Positions 18,895-26,931 are shown, numbered from the stretch's first letter. The stretch: 64,000 nt of DNA from Opitutales bacterium (GCA_021772565.1 JAJFLR010000017.1:1-64000); one strand, 5' to 3'. Program-made: numbers and translations. The notes: generated by a model from the sequence alone, not told the origin.

Positions 18895-19929
18895 TTATTT
18901 ATATAAATAAGGAATGTATTCTGGTAAATCTCCACGTATTATGCGAGCCATAATCCTGGCCTGCATAAAAGGTATTTGTCCCATTCTACAGTTATGTTTC
19001 AGTAAGGGATGCTTTATCTCGTCTTGTTTTCTTTTTTGCCAACCTTGAACTAAACTTTTTCTTCCGGAGTCTGTGAGCTCAACAGCACCGCCTTCTCTTA
19101 ATTTAAAATGTTTTTCCTGAAGCTCTCCTCTATTTATAAGAGTAATGGCCATTCGATCAGCAAATGGTCGAAATTCTTCCATTAAGTCCAGTGCTAATGA
19201 CTCTCTGCCTGGTCGATCTGCATGTAGAAAACCGACAAATGGATCGAGCCCAATTGCTGTCAATGCGGAAACACAATCATGTCTTAAAAGTGCATAGAGA
19301 AAAGAAAGCACGCAATTCATGCGGTCTCGTGGTGGCCGTTTGTTTCGATTTTTAAATGAAAAACTTTTACGTCGCTCCGATTTTAGATGTAATTCAAAAA
19401 CTTCAAAGTAATGAGTCGCCGCCATTCCTTCAAAGCCTCGTAGTGCATCAATTGTGTCAACTGTCGTTAGAAGCCGAATTTGAGTTGTGATATTTGAAAC
19501 TGCCTTCTTAAGTTTCTCAACTTCGGAATTGGTTGAACATTCCCGAGCTGTACGTTGAATCAGCCATATACTGTTGCGCAATTTTCCTGCTATAATGTTT
19601 CTGACAATTATTTGACTCTTGATGGGATCGCTGGCTATCTCATGCTGATTACGTCGTAACATTACTGAACCGCGAGGCACCCCTTCGACACGTGCTTGTA
19701 ATCTACCATTTTCGTCAAGAAAATTTATGCTGACATCGTTTTCCCAACAGAGCTTCATTGCCGAGGGTGAAACCATAGTGTGCCCAAAAATAAGAATCGA
19801 CTCAAGGTTGTGAATAGGCAGTGACATTTTGAGTTCTCTATTTTCTTCAATACGTAACGATAGATGGTCTCTATGAATATAGAGCCCCGAGTTGAGAACA
19901 TAGAGAGTATTTTGAATAACCGGAGTCAT
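18895..19929 (-). CDS. cas1: CRISPR integrase Cas1, type I-C
   Basis: 344 residues beginning MTPVIQNTLYVLNSGLYIHRDH, typical of the I-C branch. The catalytic domain is intact: Glu in RMNCVLSFLYALLRHDC is preceded by the expected helical segment, then GFLHADRPGRESLALDLMEEFRP carries the metal His and Asp/Glu. Cas1 inserts prespacers at the leader-repeat border. It overlaps cas4 by 4 bp, so the two are translationally coupled. Confidence 0.97.
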   Translation of the reverse strand: MTPVIQNTLYVLNSGLYIHRDHLSLRIEENRELKMSLPIHNLESILIFGHTMVSPSAMKLCWENDVSINFLDENGRLQARVEGVPRGSVMLRRNQHEIASDPIKSQIIVRNIIAGKLRNSIWLIQRTARECSTNSEVEKLKKAVSNITTQIRLLTTVDTIDALRGFEGMAATHYFEVFELHLKSERRKSFSFKNRNKRPPRDRMNCVLSFLYALLRHDCVSALTAIGLDPFVGFLHADRPGRESLALDLMEEFRPFADRMAITLINRGELQEKHFKLREGGAVELTDSGRKSLVQGWQKRKQDEIKHPLLKHNCRMGQIPFMQARIMARIIRGDLPEYIPYLYK

Positions 19930-20543
19930 GTTTTCAATAATTGGTGAGATGCACGATTAATATTTTTATCGTCCAATTCCGGAACACATACCTCGTGCAA
20001 TGAACATCCTTCGCATTGCGGTTTCAACTCTGCCTTCGGGATAATCCCTTTTTCAAATAAATCTCTTACTGCTTCGATAGTTTCTCTGGTCTTTTTTCGT
20101 AATTGATTATCAAATATTATCTCTGATCGAGATTGAGATTTAACGTGAAAAATTAAACCCGCAGCAACAGAAAGTCCAAACATCTCTTCCAGACATAACG
20201 CCTGGGCGCATAATTGGATGGCGTCGTTATACCATTTATTTTTTCGTTTTTTTCCGCGCTTATAATCGACGGGGCGTGCTGCAATAATTTCTTTACCTTG
20301 CTTTTGTACTTCGACTAAATCTGCTTTGCCTGTTAACCCCAATTTTTCAGAAAATAGGGGTAGCGCTCGCAAGAGTAACCAACCGGCCCGAAGTTCAAAT
20401 CCTGCTTTATCAACATGCTCGTGCGCCTGATCTCCTTCGATGGTGTATTCATTTTCAACGAATATGCATTCGATATGAATTAAGGCACAGCGTCTCCTGC
20501 AATATTGATAATGATTTAATGAGCTGATTGGGATAATCGTCAT
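19926..20543 (-). CDS. cas4: Cas4 prespacer-processing exonuclease
   Basis: 205 residues with a RecB-type nuclease core. One cysteine of the iron-sulfur site lies in the N-terminal YCRRRCAL and the other three in CEGCSLHEVC near the C-terminus. The nuclease motif is PVDYKRGKKRK (Asp and Lys of the D-x-K type), with GDQAHEHVD upstream and the Gln-Tyr-type helix IQLCAQALCLEE. In type I-C, Cas4 trims prespacers so that they carry the correct PAM. It heads a cas4-cas1-cas2 unit that is separated from cas7 by a GC-richer insert, so it may need its own promoter. Confidence 0.95.
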   Translation of the reverse strand: MTIIPISSLNHYQYCRRRCALIHIECIFVENEYTIEGDQAHEHVDKAGFELRAGWLLLRALPLFSEKLGLTGKADLVEVQKQGKEIIAARPVDYKRGKKRKNKWYNDAIQLCAQALCLEEMFGLSVAAGLIFHVKSQSRSEIIFDNQLRKKTRETIEAVRDLFEKGIIPKAELKPQCEGCSLHEVCVPELDDKNINRASHQLLKT

Positions 20544-20582
20544 TTTACTCTGAACGTTTTCTAATTTAAATTTGGCCTACAT

Positions 20583-20746
20583 CTTGAAATCGAAAGACGG
20601 ACGATCCCGATTTAATATCAGGGTAGTCCCTACCGCAAAGTGATTCAGGTTTCAAGGTAAGGAGGCGTGTCCGTTCGGCTGAGCTCACGACCGAATGCCC
20701 TACGCATCCGTTTATTGGAATCGAAATTGGCATCGACTTGAAATCG
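20583..20746. repeat. GC-richer insert with 10-bp flanking direct repeats, between cas7 and cas4
   Basis: The gap between cas7 and cas4 is 209 bp, while the other cas genes overlap or nearly touch, apart from the cas3-cas5 gap. Most of the gap is a 144-bp segment of clearly higher G+C than the surroundings, flanked by the direct repeat CTTGAAATCG (20583-20592 and 20737-20746). Inside are a small hairpin, GGTAG with CTACC, and TTCGG with CCGAA arms around a GAGCTC core. No gene is visible. It looks like a small mobile or interspersed repeat with a target duplication; I cannot check copies elsewhere. Confidence 0.5.
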
Positions 20747-20752
20747 TTTTGT

Positions 20753-21670
20753 CTAAAGTTTTTCGATTACACTTACGCCCGTAGGTAAATTTTCGGAATC
20801 AAACTCAATCACATAATCGCTAAAATCTCTCGGGAATCTTTTGGCTTTATCATCATTGTCCGATAACAAACTTACTTTAACTCTCTCAAATAATGTATGT
20901 GCCGGTGCATTGCCGAGTTTGGAATCATGTTTAAATACAATCAAACGTCTGGCTGCCATCATTCCCCTTGAGGCGGAACGATCAAGATCAAACATATTTA
21001 ATAGCGACTGCCAGAATAACTCGAGATCCGTTTCATCAAATCCGGTGGATTGAGCCTCATTGGCAGATATAAAACCATGAGTCCGATAGAGTCCATAAGG
21101 CACGATTGATTTTCGGCCAATAGTTCCGGTTATATCGCCATGATTTTTTATTTGATTTTCTGCTTCTTTTACAGTGGCAACTGACTTGCGTGTTATGGAA
21201 ATTTCCTGCTGAAGAATCGGGTCTACCGATCGTGCAAAAACCATTTGAACAGGACCACGCACCTGACCACAGTTTACTTCAGTACTCATTACGGCACCAA
21301 AAGTTCTAACATCGTAAAAATGCTGACACATCCATCTTTGTGCTTTAGTTTGATCCTCGTGCTTTTTATCTTTTGATTTAAGATTGAGCGCTTCAAATGC
21401 TTTTTCATTTTGAAGATTTAATACCCTTTTATTCTTACCTCCTTTGGTTTGAAAATAAATCTCAAAGCCTGCTTCAGCCTCTTCTTCAGACTTGGCTTTT
21501 GCTGCGACAATATAATCGCGCACTTTTCGTTTGAGACAGCCGTCGGTCACTAGTCCATGAAAAGTTTGATGGTCGATTCGTGGTAAATTTCCTGAATCCG
21601 GATCACCGTTTGGATTTCCATCTTTAACATCAAAGAATAGAACAAAGTCATATCTATTTTGTATAGCCAT
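20753..21670 (-). CDS. cas7: Cascade backbone protein Cas7 (Csd2), type I-C
   Basis: 305 residues starting with the Csd2 signature RYDFVLFFDVKDGNPNGDPD, followed by LPRIDHQTFHGLVTDGCLKRKVRDYI. Later RTFGAVMSTEVNCGQVRGPVQ is the family's central motif. Cas7 polymerises along the crRNA and forms the backbone of the type I-C effector. It is the third cas gene of the cas5-cas8c-cas7 unit, 48 bp after cas8c. No truncation is seen. Confidence 0.97.
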   Translation of the reverse strand: MAIQNRYDFVLFFDVKDGNPNGDPDSGNLPRIDHQTFHGLVTDGCLKRKVRDYIVAAKAKSEEEAEAGFEIYFQTKGGKNKRVLNLQNEKAFEALNLKSKDKKHEDQTKAQRWMCQHFYDVRTFGAVMSTEVNCGQVRGPVQMVFARSVDPILQQEISITRKSVATVKEAENQIKNHGDITGTIGRKSIVPYGLYRTHGFISANEAQSTGFDETDLELFWQSLLNMFDLDRSASRGMMAARRLIVFKHDSKLGNAPAHTLFERVKVSLLSDNDDKAKRFPRDFSDYVIEFDSENLPTGVSVIEKL

Positions 21671-21718
21671 AATTTTTAATATTTTGAATTAATTGTTTCG
21701 TTAGTTAAATAGTTTAAT

Positions 21719-23602
21719 TTAGTTGTTATCATTAGTCTGACTTTCTTCAGTCTTTTCACTCCTAGATTTACCTTTTGCTTCGTCAGTATTTTCAAAATAG
21801 AAGCCGAGAGCAAACTCTCCTTGTTGAACCGGGTCGGTGTTTGTCGGAAAACCATGGTTTTTAATTATTTCGTTAGAAATATTAGTTAATCGAGTATCAT
21901 ACCATTTAGCATATCCTCGCCTTTTTTTATCATTAGAGATTTTACTGATATGGTTTTTTTGTGCATCAATCAGTAGTTTTCCCATAACGGTTGCTGGTGA
22001 AGCGGAGGCTCCTGCATAATATTTATCTACGATTGTTGCATTCAGGTCTCCAAGAGCTTCTTTTTGTATTCGTGACAAAAGTCGAAACATTCGCCCACAA
22101 TGATATGCAACACTCGAATCGAGTGGATTGAGTTCTGATTTCATATATTTATTGGTGTTATGATATTGATTATCGGTTTTATAAATTCGATTGAGTATTA
22201 GACGAATGAGCGCAGCTCTTTCCGGATTACAATCACCTTCTACCCCTATTCGTTTAGTGACTAATATGAGTAAACTTATTGGCAATGGCTTATTTCGTCC
22301 CAGCAAAGAAGCTTCCCATAGTGCATAACGATATTTTGCCATTTCGGCTTCGCTATCTTTTCCTTTCGTTTTAAAGTTTGATAACAATCGCCATAACGGC
22401 CACGTTTGATAATAATTTCCTCTATCTGAAAGAATTTTCTTATCAAGTTTCACTGGACGATCTAGAATAATTTTGAGTTCATTGAACCAAGACTCAACAT
22501 TTGCACAAGCTTCTGTTAATGGAATATCAATCCACCCTCTAACGATAGCACGTGCCGCATTGCCGCTTAATGCTAAACTATAAAATCGCGTTGATGAATT
22601 AGCAGCTACACCTGATAGTTTTCCGGCGTAGGGTGATTTGTAGACTTTAACTGCTACTATCGGAACAGGAAGTTTATCCTCTGAAGATTTAGTTATCCCA
22701 TCAATGCTATTATCATCTCCATAAAGACCATCTTTAAGACCTCCCCACTCAACTGCTTTAGCAGGATTGAGAACGGTTATTTCTTCACTAGGGAAAAATA
22801 AATAGATAGTTTCTTTGGTTCGATAGTGATAGTCAGGATCCCTTCCCATGAAATTGATTGCGCGTGTGTATGCTTCGACACCTATTTCACTCATCGGGCT
22901 AATTCTTGCCTTCTTCATACCATAGGACGAAAATGCATCTTTGTCGCCCGATACTAAAGCAACGCCACTGGTATTGCCATTGGGAATAACTTTGAGTCCT
23001 GTACCATGGGCATCAACTGGGACACACAGCTCACCAGTAACCAAACAAACTGCACTCTTTTTTTTCTGCGGTGCATTTTGCTTTTCAGTATTTTGTTGCT
23101 TAACCCACCACTCTTTGAGTTCAGGCCATTGAACTGCGAGACCGTCGAAATTTTCGACTTGAAATGTAATCCAATCAGCAGCTGATACTTTTAACTCATT
23201 TAATGCACTAATTGTTTGTTCATCAGTTTCAGTGTGAGTCGATTCCAGAAATGCGACAATCGCTAATATGCCCGGATGTTGAGTGTCTGCCGCAATTGAT
23301 TTCATCTGTTGCAGAAAAAGTTTCTGCGTTTCGATCGTGCGTTCTTTTACTTCAGGATTAAACCCGGGTAAAACCCGATCCAGAGTGTCTGCACCAAGGC
23401 ATGCAATGGCTCTAGAATTACGAGAGGGAATTTTAGAAATGTCTAATGTGAGACCCTCTTTGCCGTTCCCTAAAGGTGATATGCTTTTATAAATACCGTT
23501 AATATCGATATTAATGGAGAAGCGAATTTTTTGAGAAGTAAACTCGATAGCATCGAGAAGATGCTCTCGCTGGGCAAATTTATGAAGCTCTTGAAAAATC
23601 AT
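21719..23602 (-). CDS. cas8c: Cascade large subunit Cas8c (Csd1)
   Basis: 627 residues matching Csd1/Cas8c in length and wording: MIFQELHKFAQREHLLD start, AVCLVTGELCVPVDAHGTGLKV, ALVSGDKDAFSSYGMKKA, then DYHYRTKETIYLFFP and NSSTRFYSLALSGNAARAIVRGW. Cas8c recognises the PAM and, through internal initiation, also supplies the small Cas11c subunit in known I-C systems. Its start overlaps the end of cas5 by 4 bp. The C-terminal 130 residues, where Cas11c would lie, are intact. Confidence 0.96.
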   Translation of the reverse strand: MIFQELHKFAQREHLLDAIEFTSQKIRFSINIDINGIYKSISPLGNGKEGLTLDISKIPSRNSRAIACLGADTLDRVLPGFNPEVKERTIETQKLFLQQMKSIAADTQHPGILAIVAFLESTHTETDEQTISALNELKVSAADWITFQVENFDGLAVQWPELKEWWVKQQNTEKQNAPQKKKSAVCLVTGELCVPVDAHGTGLKVIPNGNTSGVALVSGDKDAFSSYGMKKARISPMSEIGVEAYTRAINFMGRDPDYHYRTKETIYLFFPSEEITVLNPAKAVEWGGLKDGLYGDDNSIDGITKSSEDKLPVPIVAVKVYKSPYAGKLSGVAANSSTRFYSLALSGNAARAIVRGWIDIPLTEACANVESWFNELKIILDRPVKLDKKILSDRGNYYQTWPLWRLLSNFKTKGKDSEAEMAKYRYALWEASLLGRNKPLPISLLILVTKRIGVEGDCNPERAALIRLILNRIYKTDNQYHNTNKYMKSELNPLDSSVAYHCGRMFRLLSRIQKEALGDLNATIVDKYYAGASASPATVMGKLLIDAQKNHISKISNDKKRRGYAKWYDTRLTNISNEIIKNHGFPTNTDPVQQGEFALGFYFENTDEAKGKSRSEKTEESQTNDNN

Positions 23603-24321
23603 GCTTCAGCCTTTTTGAAAAGGTTCATTCGCATTTTAGTTACGTCCAAAACTCCTTTTTCCAATTTTGCAGGAGCAAACAAGAATTTAGCTTCTTTGAA
23701 TAATGGTTTAATAACAGCATCCGAACTGAGATCGCGTTCCATATCGTAAAGCATCAATCCCAAATCGCGGCTGTCATCAAACACCTGTTCGTCGCCATTT
23801 GGTTTTGAGAAAAAAGCCGCGCACTCTTTAATTCCCAAATAGGGTTGCCTGAAACATTGCCCTTTAATACATCTACGTTCAAACATATCCTGATATTTCT
23901 TCGGATTGTCTTCTGCATTCGGATTACGAACAGTCATACTGGCTTCAATGATGTATGCAACATCGCGCAACATAATACTATTTCGCTGAGTGCGGTTTTC
24001 ACCCTGAATATCGTTTCGTCCGGCAGAATCGACAAAATAGGGCTGGAAATTCGTCGGGTCTTTTTTTATTTCATCAGGCTTACGACGACTAATCACACCT
24101 TGAATTTCATTTCTACGAACAGATATTTGTTGAATCGGTTTTAAGACGAGAATCCGGTCGATTTCATAAAATATTTGTGGTTTCCAGAATATCGCTTCTA
24201 ATACACCTCGTGCTGCCGAAGGTGTCATGACCGGGTAACTCAGTCGCTCGACTTTAAATTCAGGCGAAGTAAACAGAGCGTAGTCACTCCAGACTTTAAG
24301 CGATATTGGAATTTTTTTCAT
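23599..24321 (-). CDS. cas5: Cas5c (Cas5d), crRNA-processing endonuclease of type I-C
   Basis: 240 residues with the Cas5 RAMP fold: PISLKVWSDYALFTSPEFKVERLSY is typical of the I-C variant and is followed by MTPSAARGVLEAIFWKP. In type I-C, which lacks Cas6, this protein cleaves the repeat at the base of its hairpin and leaves an 11-nt 5' handle, then stays in Cascade. RQPYLGIKECAAFF is the usual C-terminal half motif. The gene begins 8 bp after the 49-codon gene, so both are read from the promoter near 24550. Confidence 0.96.
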   Translation of the reverse strand: MKKIPISLKVWSDYALFTSPEFKVERLSYPVMTPSAARGVLEAIFWKPQIFYEIDRILVLKPIQQISVRRNEIQGVISRRKPDEIKKDPTNFQPYFVDSAGRNDIQGENRTQRNSIMLRDVAYIIEASMTVRNPNAEDNPKKYQDMFERRCIKGQCFRQPYLGIKECAAFFSKPNGDEQVFDDSRDLGLMLYDMERDLSSDAVIKPLFKEAKFLFAPAKLEKGVLDVTKMRMNLFKKAEA

Positions 24322-24329
24322 ATTGGTGT

Positions 24330-24479
24330 TTATATTTTTTCTAATTCCAAAATTTTATTGTCAATATCTAAAAATGGTTGATTAAACTTTTTGCTCAAAT
24401 TCGTAATGACTACAAAATTTTCATTATCATCTTTAATTATGGCTAAATCATGTTGAATAAATATCCAAATTTTTTTCAT
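24330..24479 (-). CDS. Unrecognised 49-residue protein, first gene of the cas5-cas8c-cas7 operon
   Basis: An ATG-started frame of 49 codons begins MKKIWIFIQHDLAIIKDD and ends NKILELEKI. It has no membrane segment and no family I recognise; it is rich in Ile, Asp and Lys. It lies about 40 nt behind a predicted promoter and ends 8 bp before cas5, so it should be co-expressed with Cascade and be subject to the same control. It could be a real small accessory protein, a leader peptide, or chance. A role as the toxin of a CreTA-like pair is possible in principle but nothing in the protein shows it. Confidence 0.5.
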   Translation of the reverse strand: MKKIWIFIQHDLAIIKDDNENFVVITNLSKKFNQPFLDIDNKILELEKI

Positions 24480-24515
24480 TTTCTTTTAATTATTTAAGGT
24501 TTTTAAAATTTAATC

Positions 24516-24550
24516 TAGCAACAATTAGTAGAACAAAAATTTTATGTCAA
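24516..24550 (-). promoter_or_regulatory. Predicted cas operon promoter with embedded match to the adjacent guide
   Basis: On the minus strand a perfect TTGACA (24550-24545) is followed 15 nt later by ACTAAT (24529-24524, 4 of 6 to TATAAT). The segment 24531-24516 reads CTACTAATTGTTGCTA and matches the start of the guide-like sequence beside it (CTACTTATTGTAGCTA) at 14 of 16 positions. The match covers the predicted -10 region. A Cascade complex bound here should block transcription of orf49-cas5-cas8c-cas7. The -10 spacing is short (15 bp), so the exact promoter is uncertain. Confidence 0.65.
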
Positions 24551-24556
24551 TTAAAA

Positions 24557-24587
24557 ACCCCAAAAAAAATCAAATTTTTTTTGGGGT
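24557..24587 (-). terminator. Intrinsic terminator of the crRNA-like RNA
   Basis: Perfect 13-bp stem, ACCCCAAAAAAAA with TTTTTTTTGGGGT around a 5-nt loop, followed on the minus strand by TTTT. It ends the transcript that contains the repeat-like hairpin and guide, immediately before the TTGACA of the cas promoter. Confidence 0.88.
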
Positions 24588-24652
24588 GATATAATTCGCT
24601 TAATAGCTACAATAAGTAGGTTTCAATCCGCTCATCAACATTGATAAGAAAT
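24557..24652 (-). ncRNA. Candidate crRNA-like regulatory RNA (single pseudo-repeat, guide, terminator)
   Basis: Minus-strand order: a 33-nt repeat-like unit (24652-24620), a 32-nt guide-like segment (24619-24588), then a terminator hairpin. The unit ends CGGATTGAAAC, identical to the last 11 nt of the array repeats and equal to the 5' handle length left by Cas5c. Its stem is quite different in sequence (CTTATCA with TGATGAG, one G-T wobble, 4-nt loop) but keeps the fold. The terminator stem takes the place of the next repeat's hairpin. The guide's first 16 nt match the neighbouring cas promoter. Weak promoter elements are TTGTAA (24684-24679) and GATATT (24660-24655). Read-through from cas3 is also possible. 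CreR/CreA-type RNAs are the known parallel. Confidence 0.75.
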
Positions 24653-24696
24653 AAAATATCAATGAAAATTAAATTTTCTTACAAGTGAATATTGTT

Positions 24697-26931
24697 TTAT
24701 AAAATATTTCCTAGTGCAATCGCTTTATTATTAAAACCAATAAATTTATTATATGCTACATTCTCAGTAACAAAGCAGCCGTTACTTAATTCTTGTATCA
24801 ATGAATTATTACATGCCTCGCGAATGACAGAGCTACGAAGATTAATTGAATATGGCCCCATTTGACGCTGCAGTTTTCTATCCGGCGGTAAATCTCGGAA
24901 ATTGCACAACTCTAAAATTAACTTTTTTCCCTTTTCACTCCATGGAGCCAATACTGAATAAGAATCATCATTTTCAATCCAACGATAGTCGCGAGCTATC
25001 TGTTTAAACTGCAAACGTTCTGCACTACGTTCGATTGTTTTGGCATCTAAATTTGCACTGTTATAAAGTAGTCGAAAGTACTTCTGGATCGTATTAGCCG
25101 AAACTTGTGTTTGTTCATCATGTAAAAGCCCAAACGCGGTATTAGTTCCTGTAGTGTAAACGTTGTCACTAACGATCTTATCATTTTCAATTTCAACTAC
25201 AAAAACCGGCAATGGTTCCTTTGATTCGCTATTTCGATTGCAGCGCCCGGCTGTCTGAATTATGGAATCGAGTGGTCCTTTTGAACGATACGCCAGCGGA
25301 AAATCTACATCAACTCCGGCTTCAATTAATTGTGTGGAAAATGTTATACAACGCTGCTGAGTTTTCAATCGCATTTTAATCTCTGCCAAAACTTCCAAAC
25401 GGTGCATTGGGCACATCAAAGTCGAGAGATGAAAGACGCCATCGGAATTATTACTTAAATCACGGAATTGTCGCCAGGCTGCTTGCGCTGATTTCCGTGT
25501 ATTAAAAACAGCTAAAACTTGAAACGCACAACCAGATTTTTTTTCTTTTTCAATAAGTTCTTCGCAAAATGATTCAATTGACAACGGAGATGGCTCATTT
25601 CGTTTGATAATACGTGTTCGCTGGAATTCTGCATGATCAGACAAATTCATCGATTCGGGAATTATTTCTCTCATATTCTCAAAACCATCTGTTAGATTCA
25701 GTGATTTCTTGAATGCGGGTTGAGTAGCGGTGCAAAAGACCAGGCTAGTCCGACCAATTTCTACTAGAGCATTTAAACGTTTGAGCGTTGGATTCAATAA
25801 TCGAGAAGGGAATGTTTGACATTCATCAAATATAATAACGGCGTCCAATAATCGATGGACCTTACGGCAGGCAGAGGTTCGATTACTCATCAAGCTTTCA
25901 AAGAATTGAACATTTGTCGTGACAATAACTTCAGCGTTCCAGTTTTCCGAAGCCCGCTTTTCCCAAATCTCTGTTATTTCATCTTTATCCGAATTATCAG
26001 ATTTCCGACGCCATTCAGCTAATGAATGATGTTCAAGAACAACTCCTTCTCCCAGTGCCCCACTAATAACTTTAGCATTTTGTTCAATAATACTTGTGTA
26101 GGGTATGACATAAATTATGCGTTCAAATTTATGCTTAATCGCATGTTCAAGTGCAAATGCTAACGAAGATAATGTTTTGCCACCGCCTGTCGGTATTGTT
26201 AGTGAAAAAATACCCGATTCTGTTGTAACTCCTTGAGAGAAACATTTTTTAAATAATTGAGTGCGGATTTTATCGATACTATTCTCTTGTTTAAACTTAC
26301 TGACATATTTACGTAAACGTTTGCTCAATTCAGTCATAGCAATTGGCAAGTAAGGATTAATTGGCTTACCTTCTGTTTCTCTAAAGTGCCGTTCGGTATC
26401 GAGAAAATCCGCATCGACCAGAGCAGAAAAAATTATTCGTGTAGCAATTTCCCTATCAATCTCAGACAACTCGTCGAAGCTTTGGGGTTTAGTTAGTTTT
26501 TTATCACTGTCATCTTTAAAGGTCTTCCAGCAGGTCTCAAAAACTGTACTATTTGATATTAATTTATCTTCCAATTCTTTCGCATAATCATCAGTCCAAT
26601 TTTGTAATCCCATATGATGACCGGCAATACAGTTAGCCATCAATGGAGATTGCCATTTGTGATTTTGATAGAACATCCCAGCCCCAACCCATGCATGAGG
26701 AGTTGTTGAAGATTTGTCTTTAAGGTAATTCTGAAACTGATCCTGATATTTACCTAAATCATGCAACATGCCAAGCAATCGACCTGTTTTACTCCATGGA
26801 GTGTTTTTTAGAAAGTCAGCAGCTAATTTTGCAACTTCTTCAGCATGATGACTTAGTAATTGCCATTTACTTTTGTCTAATATTTTTTCTTTGTTTGAAT
26901 CGTTCGCAGTATGAGCATAAAACGGCATCAA
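24697..26931 (-). CDS. cas3: Cas3 nuclease-helicase, type I-C
   Basis: 744 residues. N-terminal HD nuclease: LSHHAEEVAKLAADF, MLHDLGKYQDQF (His57 and Asp58) and AGHHMG. Helicase: TGGGKT Walker A (248-253), the DEAH-type motif as FDECQTF (about 368-374), SLVFCTATQPAF, TFSTQLIEAGVDVDFP and QTAGRCNRN motif VI. It degrades DNA marked by Cascade. Unlike usual compact I-C operons, cas3 is separated from cas5 by 375 bp that hold a terminator, the crRNA-like element and the 49-codon gene, so cas3 can be expressed independently of Cascade. The upstream 279 bp are AT-rich with no gene. Confidence 0.97.
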   Translation of the reverse strand: MMPFYAHTANDSNKEKILDKSKWQLLSHHAEEVAKLAADFLKNTPWSKTGRLLGMLHDLGKYQDQFQNYLKDKSSTTPHAWVGAGMFYQNHKWQSPLMANCIAGHHMGLQNWTDDYAKELEDKLISNSTVFETCWKTFKDDSDKKLTKPQSFDELSEIDREIATRIIFSALVDADFLDTERHFRETEGKPINPYLPIAMTELSKRLRKYVSKFKQENSIDKIRTQLFKKCFSQGVTTESGIFSLTIPTGGGKTLSSLAFALEHAIKHKFERIIYVIPYTSIIEQNAKVISGALGEGVVLEHHSLAEWRRKSDNSDKDEITEIWEKRASENWNAEVIVTTNVQFFESLMSNRTSACRKVHRLLDAVIIFDECQTFPSRLLNPTLKRLNALVEIGRTSLVFCTATQPAFKKSLNLTDGFENMREIIPESMNLSDHAEFQRTRIIKRNEPSPLSIESFCEELIEKEKKSGCAFQVLAVFNTRKSAQAAWRQFRDLSNNSDGVFHLSTLMCPMHRLEVLAEIKMRLKTQQRCITFSTQLIEAGVDVDFPLAYRSKGPLDSIIQTAGRCNRNSESKEPLPVFVVEIENDKIVSDNVYTTGTNTAFGLLHDEQTQVSANTIQKYFRLLYNSANLDAKTIERSAERLQFKQIARDYRWIENDDSYSVLAPWSEKGKKLILELCNFRDLPPDRKLQRQMGPYSINLRSSVIREACNNSLIQELSNGCFVTENVAYNKFIGFNNKAIALGNIL

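Noticed and set aside
24330-24479. orf49 as a CreT-type toxin
   Set aside because: There is no rare-codon cluster, hydrophobic helix or other toxin feature; only the context suggests it, so it is listed as unrecognised.
24620-24652. The solitary unit as the last survivor of a second CRISPR array
   Set aside because: No second repeat lies within 300 bp on either side. The stem differs wholly from the array repeats while still pairing, and the flanking guide matches a cas promoter; a dead repeat would not show these together. It cannot be excluded without homologues.
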